A DNA stretch of 64,000 bases from an uncultured bacterium (GTDB lineage Bacteria > Bacillota > Clostridia > Lachnospirales > Lachnospiraceae). Location: the NCBI GenBank assembly GCA_947381965.1, contig CANCXX010000002.1, positions 62,001 to 126,000 on the forward strand, given 5' to 3'. The notes beneath the pieces were generated by a model. It worked only from the letters and a program-made list of their open reading frames with translations. It ran no database searches and had not been told where the DNA came from. Shown piece after piece: positions 34,588 to 42,801 of this stretch (its first letter is position 1; the number at the start of each line of letters is the position of its first letter). A program made the position numbers and the translations under genes.

Positions 34588-35206
34588 CAATTGTTTTTCC
34601 CTCCCTGTCAGCTGTTTCAATCAGCGCCTTATTTACATCCGTCTCATACACCCGCATTTCCACTTCAATCGGGGTCGGATCCTTGGTAATCCTTCTGCCT
34701 CCAATATGATTAAAAAACAAGATAATTCCTGCCGCCAGGCCGATAGAATAGGATACTTCCAAAATGCTGTAGCCGTCGGCCGGGTATCCCATAACCATTT
34801 CATACACTCTGGAAAATATTTTATTAATGCTGATATCATTATGAAATGCCATAATGGTAAAGCCAGTTCCAAAGAAGCTGATAGCAGCAACAAATACCAT
34901 CTTTGCCCACTGCATAAATCCTTTGTGTCTGTTTACATTTACCAGTTCTATCAGTGTGGCATTTTCCCCAAGACTTTCCACAGACACACCGGGACAGGCA
35001 TTCTCAATCAGTTCTATAACCTTTAATATGCTGATTACCTTCCTTTTTTTTTCTTTTTCACTGAACTGGTGAATTTTTAAGGCTTTCGCCTTTGCACATA
35101 CAGTTTTATCCGAACAGTAAACGGAGGCAATGTCTTTTACACATACGTGCTCGTTCATCACCTCCGCATTCTGTTCCGCTTTTAAATATAAAACGATTCC
35201 TGCCAT
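34580..35206 (-). CDS. spoVAA: Stage V sporulation protein AA
   Basis: A 208-aa SpoVA subunit with a soluble N-terminal domain of about 90 aa (VYLK-like start, then HVCVKDIASVYCSD and HQFSEKEKKRKVISILKVIELIE) and two C-terminal membrane helices. The second carries the family stretch YSIGLAAGIILFFNHIGGR and a tail DPTPIEVEMRVYETDVNKALI. SpoVAA is present in Bacilli and part of the Clostridia. GGGAGG precedes the ATG. A good sigma-G promoter lies at 35258-35287. It heads the spoVAA-AB operon. Confidence 0.92.
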   Translation of the reverse strand: MAGIVLYLKAEQNAEVMNEHVCVKDIASVYCSDKTVCAKAKALKIHQFSEKEKKRKVISILKVIELIENACPGVSVESLGENATLIELVNVNRHKGFMQWAKMVFVAAISFFGTGFTIMAFHNDISINKIFSRVYEMVMGYPADGYSILEVSYSIGLAAGIILFFNHIGGRRITKDPTPIEVEMRVYETDVNKALIETADREGKTIDV

Positions 35207-35257
35207 ACTAACCTCCCTGCCAGAGCACGTCTGCTCTCTTTCTCTACTTATACGGGC

Positions 35258-35287
35258 TAGTATGACCTTTTGCGCCTATTTATATTC
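35258..35287 (-). promoter_or_regulatory. Sigma-G promoter of spoVAA-AB
   Basis: Minus strand: GAATA (35287-35283), 18-bp spacer, CATACTA (35264-35258). Both boxes fit the forespore sigma-G consensus (GHATR and CATWHTA), about 50 nt before spoVAA. Confidence 0.75.
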
Positions 35288-35293
35288 CATCTG

Positions 35294-36385
35294 CTATTCC
35301 AATATAAACTGCATGAAAACCGGGTCGTGGTCCGAAAATTCATATCCCCAGTCCATATGCTGATAATAATTTACATGCACATTCTCTGAAACAATAAATC
35401 CGTCCAATGTAACCGTATAGGTTGTGGCCTCATCATAAGGCGTCTGGGCGCTTCGACAGGTATTATGGGAAACATCTGAAGGCGGCCGTATCCCATCAAT
35501 GGCCATGCGGAAACCTTTTGGAAGGCTTTCTCTCGGAAATGGATAGGCCCACTCCGGCGCATTTTCCTGTGCTCCTTCTTTTAAATTATGGTTAAAGTCC
35601 CCTCCACAGATCACATAGTTGCCTTTACCGTAATCCGCCTGCATGTCCTCATAAAGCATAGAAAGCTGTGCCTGCCTGATTTCATCGCTGCCTCCATAGG
35701 CCGACGTATGTACATTGTAAATACATAACTGCTTTCCATTTTCCGCAGGAATTCTGGATATAGAATAACATCTGTCCAAATCCACCAGCTTGCTGAAAGA
35801 CTCTGAAATGGGAAGGCTCCTTCTCATAGTATCCGTTATTTCAGCCCTTGAGTAGGTGACAATCCCACTTTTATTTGCCCCATGGGGCTGCCATGGAGGG
35901 AAAAACAAAAACGGTGAATCATAATCCTGGGCAAAATCATAATAATATCCCTTAATAAACTGGTTAATCAGCTCCAGTTCATCCACATGATAGGAACGGG
36001 TCCCGTCAATGTCCACCTCCTGCAAAAGAACAAAGTCCGGGGCAACAGTATTTACAATCTCCCCCATGGCGCTGACCGCTGCCATCACGCTCTCTTCATC
36101 TTTTGCCCAGGAGGATTTGCCTCCGTCCATAAAAAAACTGTAATCCTTCTGATAGGCGCCAAATCCAATATTATAAGTCATAACAGAGTATGCGCGTCCG
36201 GACACAACGGAAAAGTCCTCGTCAAAGTAAGCATTTTCCCCATTTCTTTTTACTTCCAGAGTCAGCTTATCCGACAGCCGGTAATATGTTTTAAAAACAT
36301 AGGCCGCATACACGCCAAATACAATTAATACTGCCATCAGGCAAATAATAATTTTCTTCACTCTTTTTTTCACTTTACTATTCAT
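35294..36385 (-). CDS. Membrane-anchored endonuclease/exonuclease/phosphatase-family protein
   Basis: A 363-aa EEP-fold hydrolase. One N-terminal membrane helix (about 10-29, IIICLMAVLIVFGVYAAYVF) anchors it with the catalytic domain outside. EEP motifs: MTYNIGFG, LLQEVDIDG (metal-binding Glu), VHTSAYGG, ICGGDFNHNL and SDHDPVF. Surface EEP proteins can act on nucleic acids, phospholipids or sugar phosphates; the target is unknown. It lies between spoVAD and spoVAA on the same strand. AAAGGC is a weak SD. Confidence 0.9.
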   Translation of the reverse strand: MNSKVKKRVKKIIICLMAVLIVFGVYAAYVFKTYYRLSDKLTLEVKRNGENAYFDEDFSVVSGRAYSVMTYNIGFGAYQKDYSFFMDGGKSSWAKDEESVMAAVSAMGEIVNTVAPDFVLLQEVDIDGTRSYHVDELELINQFIKGYYYDFAQDYDSPFLFFPPWQPHGANKSGIVTYSRAEITDTMRRSLPISESFSKLVDLDRCYSISRIPAENGKQLCIYNVHTSAYGGSDEIRQAQLSMLYEDMQADYGKGNYVICGGDFNHNLKEGAQENAPEWAYPFPRESLPKGFRMAIDGIRPPSDVSHNTCRSAQTPYDEATTYTVTLDGFIVSENVHVNYYQHMDWGYEFSDHDPVFMQFILE

Positions 36386-36597
36386 ATTTTAAATCTGCCT
36401 TTTCTCCCTGCTATTTCCCTTTTATTTTCTTTTTGCCAGTCTGTCATAAATATTTTCCCATAATCGGCTCCCCCATGCAAGACTTTTTTATTCCCGTGAG
36501 AAATGAAAGCAAAACCAATATCAAAATTATCATAAAATCCTGACAAAAATATAGCAAACAGCATCCTCCGCCATTTGCTACATTCCTTATATTTTCC

Positions 36598-37635
36598 CTA
36601 TTTACAACTTACCATTTCCACTCCATGGGCAATTCCCGGAATGCTCTGTCCTTCATTAAAGCTGGTCTTTGATAGTAAGGCTCCTGTAGGCACAAACAAC
36701 ACTCTTTTCCATCTGCCCTCTTCCAGCTGTTTTAAAATATAAGCCGACAAAAGTACCGCGCTGCATCCGCAGCCGCTGCCTCCCGCATGGGCGTCCTGGC
36801 TTTTATCATATATTTCCATTCCGCAGTCCATATGCACCTTGGAAATATCCATTCCCTTTTCCCGCATCATATCCCAAAGAGCCTTTTGTCCCACATTACC
36901 CAAATCTCCGGTAATAATCTTGTCATAATCAGAAGGCTTTCTGTCAAAGTCCGCCAAATGCTGGTAAATGGTATCTGCGGCGGCCGGAGCCATACACGCC
37001 CCCATATTCATGGAATCTTTTAATCCGAAATCCACAATTTTCCCTAAAGTCAGGCCTGAGATCATCGCCCGGTCCTTGTCGCTTTTTACACTGCTTAAAA
37101 CAAATGCGCCGCTTCCTGTAACCGTCCATGTGGCAGAAAGTGGTCTTTGGTTTCCATATCCTAAGGGAAAACGGAATTCTTTTTCCGCACTGGCAAAATG
37201 GCTGGAGGTAACACAGGCAGCGTGTTCCGCCATGCCTCCTGCAATCATAACTGTTGCCATGGAAATTGTAAGTCCGCAGGTGGAGCAGGCGCCGTACATA
37301 CCTACCAGGGGAATCTGAAAACTGGCAAGTCCAAAGCTGCTGGCGATGGATTGTCCCAAAAGATCTCCTGCAAATAAATATTTGATTTCTTTATTACTTA
37401 GCTCTGATTTTCCTATAGCCAGTAAAAGAGCCTCCTTTTGCAGGGTGCTTTCCGCATCCTCCCAAGTCTCACAGCCAAATTTATCATCTCCGCCCACCAT
37501 GTCAAAACTGTCCCCAAAAGGTCCTTCCCCTTCCTTGGTTCCCACAACTGACGCGCTTGCTCTTATAAAAACAGGTACCGGAACTTTTATACTCCGCTGT
37601 CCCTGTTCAAAAATTGCTCCAACCGTTGTATCCAT
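36598..37635 (-). CDS. spoVAD: Stage V sporulation protein AD
   Basis: Soluble, thiolase-fold SpoVA subunit that binds dipicolinic acid and helps load it into the spore. It has 345 aa, close to the usual 338. Typical stretches are YLFAGDLLGQSI, GMYGACSTCGLTI, and AHAGGSGCGCSAVLL near the end. GGGAGG precedes the ATG. It is monocistronic: no spoVAC before it and no spoVAE after it, unlike the usual AC-AD-AE operon. A sigma-G-like promoter lies at 37665-37693. Confidence 0.95.
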   Translation of the reverse strand: MDTTVGAIFEQGQRSIKVPVPVFIRASASVVGTKEGEGPFGDSFDMVGGDDKFGCETWEDAESTLQKEALLLAIGKSELSNKEIKYLFAGDLLGQSIASSFGLASFQIPLVGMYGACSTCGLTISMATVMIAGGMAEHAACVTSSHFASAEKEFRFPLGYGNQRPLSATWTVTGSGAFVLSSVKSDKDRAMISGLTLGKIVDFGLKDSMNMGACMAPAAADTIYQHLADFDRKPSDYDKIITGDLGNVGQKALWDMMREKGMDISKVHMDCGMEIYDKSQDAHAGGSGCGCSAVLLSAYILKQLEEGRWKRVLFVPTGALLSKTSFNEGQSIPGIAHGVEMVSCK

Positions 37636-37664
37636 AAAAAACCTCCCGATGATTAACTTTCAGT

Positions 37665-37693
37665 TAGTTTTTACCATCCGGAGATTTTTATTC
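37665..37693 (-). promoter_or_regulatory. Sigma-G-like promoter of spoVAD
   Basis: Minus strand: GAATA (37693-37689), 17-bp spacer, AAAACTA (37671-37665). The -35 is perfect and the -10 matches five of seven positions. Confidence 0.45.
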
Positions 37694-37715
37694 GTTTTCC
37701 ATTATTCCTTTAATA

Positions 37716-38822
37716 TTATTTTCCCGTTTTGTCCTTGCCTGCCACACCATGGGATAATAAAAATTCTTTCCACAGGGAATTATATGCCCCTAACAAATGG
37801 ATTTTATCAAAAGTATATTCTGAATTCAGGTTTCCCTCCTCGTCGCAGACCGCTTCATTCACATCTATATAAAAAATATGCTTATTGTCTGCCAGCGTAG
37901 CTATCGCATTATTTCTTGCATTAATATTGCTGTTGTTAAATATGGCATCCTTACTGTCTTTTTCTTTGGCCACCCGCATAATTCCCTGGATAAAAATCTT
38001 AGCTTCCGGCGCCAGCTCCCTAAGGGCGTCTACCGTTTTCGTATATTCCTCCATAAAATTCTCAGTGGTGCCTCTTCCCAGCTCATTGATTCCCACCATT
38101 ATATAGATTTTCCCGTAATTTTTTTTAGCAATTGCGTCCCGGACAGTTCCCATACCCTCAAAATCCTCTTCCAAAACCTGATAGATAGTAAGGGAAGTTT
38201 CGCAGAAGAAGTCCGCATGTTCAGACAAATCCGTATAATCCCTAAGCCCTACCGTTCTGGAATCTCCAATGAACATTGCGTCATCAAAATAGCTTTCATC
38301 CACTTGATCAAATTCATATTCCGCCGCCCGGATGATGCCTGCATCCCCATAAATATCCGCAGATATATGGTTTATATACTCCTCATGGGTGCTTTCCCTA
38401 AGAGGCGCTAAACGCTCCAGCTTACTTGCCTCTTCCTCCGCTTTTTTTGCCCCTTCTTCCACTCCGCTCATAACATCTCCCAAGGTTTTGGAAAAAATCC
38501 CGTCTTTCTGAGTGGGAGCCGATAGGTTCTCCTTAACATTGTCCTGTTTTTCTTCTTCCGGCAAAACCCCTCTCCCACCTTCCGGTTCTCCTTTTGCGGG
38601 CCCTCCTGCCGCCATCGTCTGTGCGTTTTCTCCCGAAAATATCTGCCAGGGATAAATGCCGTCCTTCATTGCCGTAAACATCACTGACAAAACCGGCGCT
38701 TTTAAAGGGTCATATTCCTGCCCTGCATAGACATTCCTTATTCCCCCTATTCCTATCAGTGAGAACAATATACCGGTAGTCAGCAATAAAAAAAACAGTG
38801 GACATTTTTTTATAAAATTCAT
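37716..38822 (-). CDS. Exported SGNH/GDSL hydrolase-like protein
   Basis: A 368-aa protein with an N-terminal signal or anchor helix (residues 8-30), a Glu/Pro-rich linker, and a C-terminal SGNH domain (about 170-365). Block I is FIGDSRTVGL, block III VGINELG, and block V FDKIHLLG with the Asp-x-x-His. It lies directly downstream of an MBOAT O-acyltransferase gene; such pairs (AlgI/AlgX, PatA/PatB, DltB-like) acylate or deacylate extracellular polymers. The likely job is therefore to finish O-acetylation of a cell-surface or spore-envelope glycan (inference). GGGGAGGG precedes the ATG. Confidence 0.88.
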   Translation of the reverse strand: MNFIKKCPLFFLLLTTGILFSLIGIGGIRNVYAGQEYDPLKAPVLSVMFTAMKDGIYPWQIFSGENAQTMAAGGPAKGEPEGGRGVLPEEEKQDNVKENLSAPTQKDGIFSKTLGDVMSGVEEGAKKAEEEASKLERLAPLRESTHEEYINHISADIYGDAGIIRAAEYEFDQVDESYFDDAMFIGDSRTVGLRDYTDLSEHADFFCETSLTIYQVLEEDFEGMGTVRDAIAKKNYGKIYIMVGINELGRGTTENFMEEYTKTVDALRELAPEAKIFIQGIMRVAKEKDSKDAIFNNSNINARNNAIATLADNKHIFYIDVNEAVCDEEGNLNSEYTFDKIHLLGAYNSLWKEFLLSHGVAGKDKTGK

Positions 38823-38886
38823 CTTTCTCCCCTCCCCATACCGCAAGCGCTGCTTGTGATACGCACCATCTTCTGTCAAATATACT

Positions 38887-40266
38887 TTAAAACTTCAAAT
38901 ACATAAATGGATTTCCCGCACTGCAGGAAAGATAATAAACCGATACCCAGAATACAACCGCCAGTGCCACAGCCACTGCAGGGTTCTTTTTATGCTTTTC
39001 AAAAAACCGGAACACAGCTGGAATGCAGAGCGCGATTCCTGCAATAAAATAAATACTGTAGTTTTTTCCATACCGCATAATATCCTGCTGGTTCACCGCT
39101 ATGCCTGGCCCCCCGATAAAAGGAAACAGACGGCCAAAGTATATCAAAAGCTGATTTAAATCTGTTATGGCAAACACCACCCATGTAAGGGGAATTATCA
39201 AAAGCACATAAAGGTTTCCAATCACCGGCACCCTGGAAAGATACTTTCCATATACCAGCTTTTCCAAAATAATAAAAAGCCCCAGCACACCGCCCCAGAT
39301 TATGAAATTGACTCCATTCCCATGCCAGAAGCCTGTAAGCAGCCACACTGCTCCAAGATTGACCGCCACTCTTGCATTATTTTTACAGCGGCTCCCTCCC
39401 AGCGGTATGTAAACATAGTCGCGAAACCAGCTTCCCAGCGTTATGTGCCACCTTCTGTAAAAATCAGAGATGCTTTTTGCCCCATAGGGATGATGAAAGT
39501 TTTCAATGAAATTAAAGCCCAGCATCACCATCAGCCCGGAAGCCATAAGGGAATATCCCCAAAAATCAAAATAAAGCTGTAAAGAGTATCCCGCTGCCCC
39601 AAGCCATGCCAAGGGCGTGGAAATACTTTGAAATCCTATCATCTGTAAATCATTCCACAAGATTGCCAGCCGATCCGCTAACAATACCTTCATCCCAAGT
39701 CCTGCGGCAAAATACTTTAGTCCATCCTCAAATTGTTCCAGGCTGCAGGTTTGCTCTAAGTCAAATTCTCCATCCTGATAACGCATAATCGGCCCTGACA
39801 CCACCTGGGGAAACAGAGTAAAATACAGCGCCACATGGTAAAACTTCGGCTTGCCCCACACCTCTCCTCTCACCAAATCCACCTGGAAAGAAATCATCTT
39901 AAACACATAAAAGCTGATGCCAAGGGGAAGTAAGGCATTATCCACAAAAACTGCAAGAAATTTAAAGCCTATCAGCAACGCGGCGTCGAGAATGACTGCG
40001 CCCAGCATCAGATTTCTCTGCTTTTTCTTCTGCCATTCATGAGGCGCAAAGCCTTCTCCCGCCTTTTCCACCGCTTTGGAAAAGCAGTAGTTAACTGCTG
40101 TTGCCCCAAGCAGCAGGAAAATAAAAACCGGCTCTCCCACCGCATAAAATACAAGACTGCCCGCAAGTAGAACCCCTTTCCTGTATCTTGCAGGCATTAC
40201 AAAATATAAAACGAAAAAAACTGGCAAAAACCGGAATATAAACTCCAAACTGGAAAAACTGACCAT
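38887..40266 (-). CDS. MBOAT-family O-acyltransferase (AlgI/DltB-like)
   Basis: A 459-aa polytopic membrane acyltransferase. The family core is clear: DFYRRWHITLGSWFRDYVYIPLGG (quoted in part), followed by the catalytic His in TGFWHGNGVNF. It moves acyl groups across the membrane for transfer to polysaccharide or peptidoglycan. The start at 40266 follows AGGGGA; the frame upstream is unsupported. A sigma-A promoter lies at 40358-40386. It forms a two-gene operon with the SGNH protein. It sits between spoVAC and spoVAD, which may be chance. Confidence 0.92.
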   Translation of the reverse strand: MVSFSSLEFIFRFLPVFFVLYFVMPARYRKGVLLAGSLVFYAVGEPVFIFLLLGATAVNYCFSKAVEKAGEGFAPHEWQKKKQRNLMLGAVILDAALLIGFKFLAVFVDNALLPLGISFYVFKMISFQVDLVRGEVWGKPKFYHVALYFTLFPQVVSGPIMRYQDGEFDLEQTCSLEQFEDGLKYFAAGLGMKVLLADRLAILWNDLQMIGFQSISTPLAWLGAAGYSLQLYFDFWGYSLMASGLMVMLGFNFIENFHHPYGAKSISDFYRRWHITLGSWFRDYVYIPLGGSRCKNNARVAVNLGAVWLLTGFWHGNGVNFIIWGGVLGLFIILEKLVYGKYLSRVPVIGNLYVLLIIPLTWVVFAITDLNQLLIYFGRLFPFIGGPGIAVNQQDIMRYGKNYSIYFIAGIALCIPAVFRFFEKHKKNPAVAVALAVVFWVSVYYLSCSAGNPFMYLKF

Positions 40267-40357
40267 ATCATCCCCTGCTTTTCTACTTTTTACTCCCCAG
40301 ACGCCGCCTTCGGGAATCAAAGACCCTGGCGGCAGCCCCAAATGTCCATTGACATTT

Positions 40358-40386
40358 ATTGTATCATTCCTGACAAAAATCTACAA
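40358..40386 (-). promoter_or_regulatory. Promoter of the MBOAT-SGNH operon
   Basis: Minus strand: TTGTAG (40386-40381), 17-bp spacer, TACAAT (40363-40358). In the leader a GCCGCC/GGCGGC stem at about 40305-40335 can form. Confidence 0.55.
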
Positions 40387-40415
40387 GAACGTTCCAAAAG
40401 TTAATATTTTCTTAT

Positions 40416-40444
40416 GAATATTTTTTTGCAAAACACCCAAAATA
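40416..40444 (+). promoter_or_regulatory. Sigma-G-like promoter of spoVAC
   Basis: GAATA (40416-40420), 17-bp spacer, CAAAATA (40438-40444). The -35 is perfect and the -10 matches six of seven positions, about 40 nt before the start codon. Confidence 0.6.
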
Positions 40445-40487
40445 TATATCACTATTATGAAGTAAATCTAACACCAGGAGGCATACA

Positions 40488-40967
40488 ATGAGCGATAACA
40501 AAAGCCAGGAACAAATTTCACTGGAAAAAGATTACGAAGAATATGTCAAAAAAATTACCCCCACCCACAACCTGTATCTGCAGATGCTGAAAGCATTTAT
40601 TACCGGCGGAATTATCTGCATTGTGGGGCAGGCTTTGTTGAACTTTGCAGGCAGCCGGATGGGAATGGATAAGGAAACCGCAGGCAGTTTCTGTTCTCTG
40701 ATTCTGGTATTTATAAGCGTTATTTTAACAGGACTTAACATTTACCCATCCATTGTAAAATTTGGGGGCGCAGGCGCCTTGGTTCCCATTACAGGATTTG
40801 CCAATTCCGTGGCCGCACCTGCTGTTGAGTTTAAAAAGGAAGGTCAGGTATTTGGCATTGGCTGTAAAATATTCACCATAGCCGGTCCCGTTATCCTTTA
40901 TGGTATTTTTACCAGCTGGTTCCTGGGCCTTTGCTACTGGATTGGGAAAGCGGCCGGATGGTTCTGA
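40488..40967 (+). CDS. spoVAC: Stage V sporulation protein AC
   Basis: Membrane subunit of the SpoVA complex; in Bacillus it acts as a mechanosensitive channel for dipicolinate release. It has 159 aa. A charged N-terminus contains the family motif YEEYVKKITPTHNLYLQMLKAF (cited in part), then four hydrophobic segments with YPSIVKFGGAGALVPITGFANSV. CCAGGAGG precedes the ATG. It is transcribed alone and in the opposite direction to the other four spoVA genes. The terminator at 40990 ends the unit. Confidence 0.95.
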   Translation: MSDNKSQEQISLEKDYEEYVKKITPTHNLYLQMLKAFITGGIICIVGQALLNFAGSRMGMDKETAGSFCSLILVFISVILTGLNIYPSIVKFGGAGALVPITGFANSVAAPAVEFKKEGQVFGIGCKIFTIAGPVILYGIFTSWFLGLCYWIGKAAGWF

Positions 40968-40989
40968 TATAAATGCCGGAGGCGCTTAT

Positions 40990-41021
40990 AAAAGCCGATT
41001 CACCTGGGCGAACCGGCTTTT
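40990..41021. terminator. Terminator between spoVAC and DUF6062 gene
   Basis: AAAAGCCG (40990-40997) pairs with CGGCTTTT (41014-41021), extended inwards by TTC/GAA after one mismatch. It can serve both convergent genes; the T-run is better on the minus strand. Confidence 0.7.
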
Positions 41022-41032
41022 AGCCATCCAAA

Positions 41033-41794
41033 TTATTTATTCATTTTATAGGGTTCATCCGCCGGATAACCGCCCTTTAACTTCTGCATTCCTCTTTGTA
41101 CGGCATCCTTGGAGTTTTTCCAGTCCGCATCCTTGTAGCGGTAATCAAACTTTTCCACCAGCCAGGAAACGTCCTCCTGCAGCCGCTCCATATTTTTCTC
41201 CATCAGGGCAAACATAGCCGGATAAAAGTCCTTTTTTTCCTTATCATTCAAACGCGTTTCCGAATATTCACACAAATCTCCGAAATGATGCAGGCAAAAA
41301 CCTTTGCTTTCCTTTATCCTGTTTCTAAAATCCCCATCACTTTTATACATATAAAAGAAAGTGTCCATGTATCTGTCATAAGTGTCCGAAAAGCGGTTAC
41401 AGATATAGCAGGACTTTTCTTTCTCCTGTACCCACATGCCAATTGGATTCTCCCTTTCAGCGCTTTTCTTAAATTTCCCCATAAGAGTGGACTTGGAAGG
41501 CGTAAATTTTTTAAACTGCTCCTTCATCTCTTTATTCATCTGCATATAATGCGTCTTTAAAATCCATCCGTTCCCCAGGGTATTGCCATAATCAAACATC
41601 TTTTTAAAATGCTCCCGGCAAAATCCCGCCTTGTCCGTAGCCTCTCTGACGTCACTTTCCATATAGGAGGAACCGGAGCCAAGAACAAAGTCAATAATAT
41701 CCTGCTCAACCGCCCTCTCAATATAGCAAAAAGGACATTCGTCATTTGCATTGACCGCATCGTTCAGCGGTATGGTGTAAAGCTTCTCTTTCAT
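41033..41794 (-). CDS. DUF6062-family protein with two CxxC/CxxH modules
   Basis: A 253-aa soluble protein of unknown function. Two matching metal-binding modules are visible: C20-x2-C23 with C59-x2-H62 (CPFC, CREH) and C129-x2-C132 with C167-x2-H170 (CYIC, CLHH). The spacing is nearly equal, 35-36 residues between the halves. This looks like an internally duplicated zinc-binding fold (inference). The rest is helical and charged. AAGGGTAGG precedes the ATG. The TetR gene follows upstream on the same strand, 54 bp away, so they may be coregulated. Confidence 0.8.
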   Translation of the reverse strand: MKEKLYTIPLNDAVNANDECPFCYIERAVEQDIIDFVLGSGSSYMESDVREATDKAGFCREHFKKMFDYGNTLGNGWILKTHYMQMNKEMKEQFKKFTPSKSTLMGKFKKSAERENPIGMWVQEKEKSCYICNRFSDTYDRYMDTFFYMYKSDGDFRNRIKESKGFCLHHFGDLCEYSETRLNDKEKKDFYPAMFALMEKNMERLQEDVSWLVEKFDYRYKDADWKNSKDAVQRGMQKLKGGYPADEPYKMNK

Positions 41795-41848
41795 TTTCCT
41801 ACCCTTCCCTTTCGTATTTTTATTCTATCCCCCTGCGAAATCAAAATT

Positions 41849-42451
41849 TTATATGTAACAAAGGGTTTTCATCATGTCAAGATACTGCTTCACTTCCCCA
41901 TAATATATTTCCGGCTGAAAAGAGCTTTCCCTGAAATGCTCTGCCATTAGCCCGTCAGCCACATATTCTATGGTTTTCGTAAGCAGCCCCACATCCGTTT
42001 CTTTTTTGAAACTGGTAAGGTCCGCCCGCTGCAGGATTTCCTCATATAATCCTGCAAGAACTTCCCGCTTATCCTCTGTCTCCACCAACGCCTCGCTGAC
42101 AATTTCTTCCCGGCTCTTGTTTAAAAACTGAAGCATATATGGATAATTTTTCATTACCTGCAGCTGGGAAAGTTTAATCTGGCTGATAAGCATAAAATAA
42201 TCTGTTTCTTTTGCCGACACGCCTGTGGAAAGCTCCAGCATCATATACCTGACACTGTAATCATAAATAAATGAATACAGCCCCAGCTTACTGATAAAAT
42301 AGTGAAACAGCAATCCTTTACTGATGCCTGCTTCTTTCACGATATCGTCTGTACTGGCATGGGCATACCCATGAAGCGCAAACATCTTAAGGGAAGCATT
42401 AATCATTCTGTCCTGTTTTTCTTTTTTTAAATCAAAAAATTTATCATTCAT
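41849..42451 (-). CDS. TetR-family transcriptional regulator
   Basis: A 200-aa regulator with the N-terminal HTH at about 10-56 (ASTDDIVKEAGISKGLLFHYFISK, cited in part) and a variable ligand domain. The start at 42451 follows GGGGG by 6 nt. Upstream are two inverted repeats of the half-site TTGACT and a promoter that they overlap, so autorepression is likely. The target besides itself is probably the DUF6062 gene directly downstream. The ligand is unknown. Confidence 0.9.
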   Translation of the reverse strand: MNDKFFDLKKEKQDRMINASLKMFALHGYAHASTDDIVKEAGISKGLLFHYFISKLGLYSFIYDYSVRYMMLELSTGVSAKETDYFMLISQIKLSQLQVMKNYPYMLQFLNKSREEIVSEALVETEDKREVLAGLYEEILQRADLTSFKKETDVGLLTKTIEYVADGLMAEHFRESSFQPEIYYGEVKQYLDMMKTLCYI

Positions 42452-42588
42452 GTATTTCCCCCTGCATATACAGACAGCCCTCACAAAAGGACGGACAGAC
42501 CGCTCTTCCCACACCTTTCTGTTATATGCTGCATTTTCATTTGTTTATTCCCGCAAGCAATGAGTCAACCGGACGCGAAGCCATCCGT

Positions 42589-42667
42589 TTGACTTTCAGT
42601 CAACAGATTGCTATCATTGACTTTATTAGTCGAATTTAACTATAACATATTTGACGACTTACTTCAA
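42589..42667 (-). promoter_or_regulatory. TetR promoter with two TTGACT-type operators
   Basis: Minus strand promoter TTGAAG (42667-42662), 17-bp spacer, TATAGT (42644-42639). Two inverted repeats follow: TTGACTTTATTAGTCGAA (42617-42634) at the start site and TTGACTTTCAGTCAA (42589-42603) downstream. A further GAGTCAAC half-site is at 42562. Confidence 0.7.
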
Positions 42668-42801
42668 TCATTTCCGTAACAGTTCCTTCTATAAATGAAG
42701 CCCTAAAAATTTTATGGATTTTTTATACATATTCTCTTTTCAATTTCACAAAATAGTATTAAGATATTACTAGATGATGAACAATCGAAAGGAGTACCCT
42801 T

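Noticed and set aside
36382..36564. 60-codon minus frame upstream of the EEP gene
   Set aside because: No SD, atypical composition, overlaps the EEP start by 4 bp only by chance; likely non-coding.
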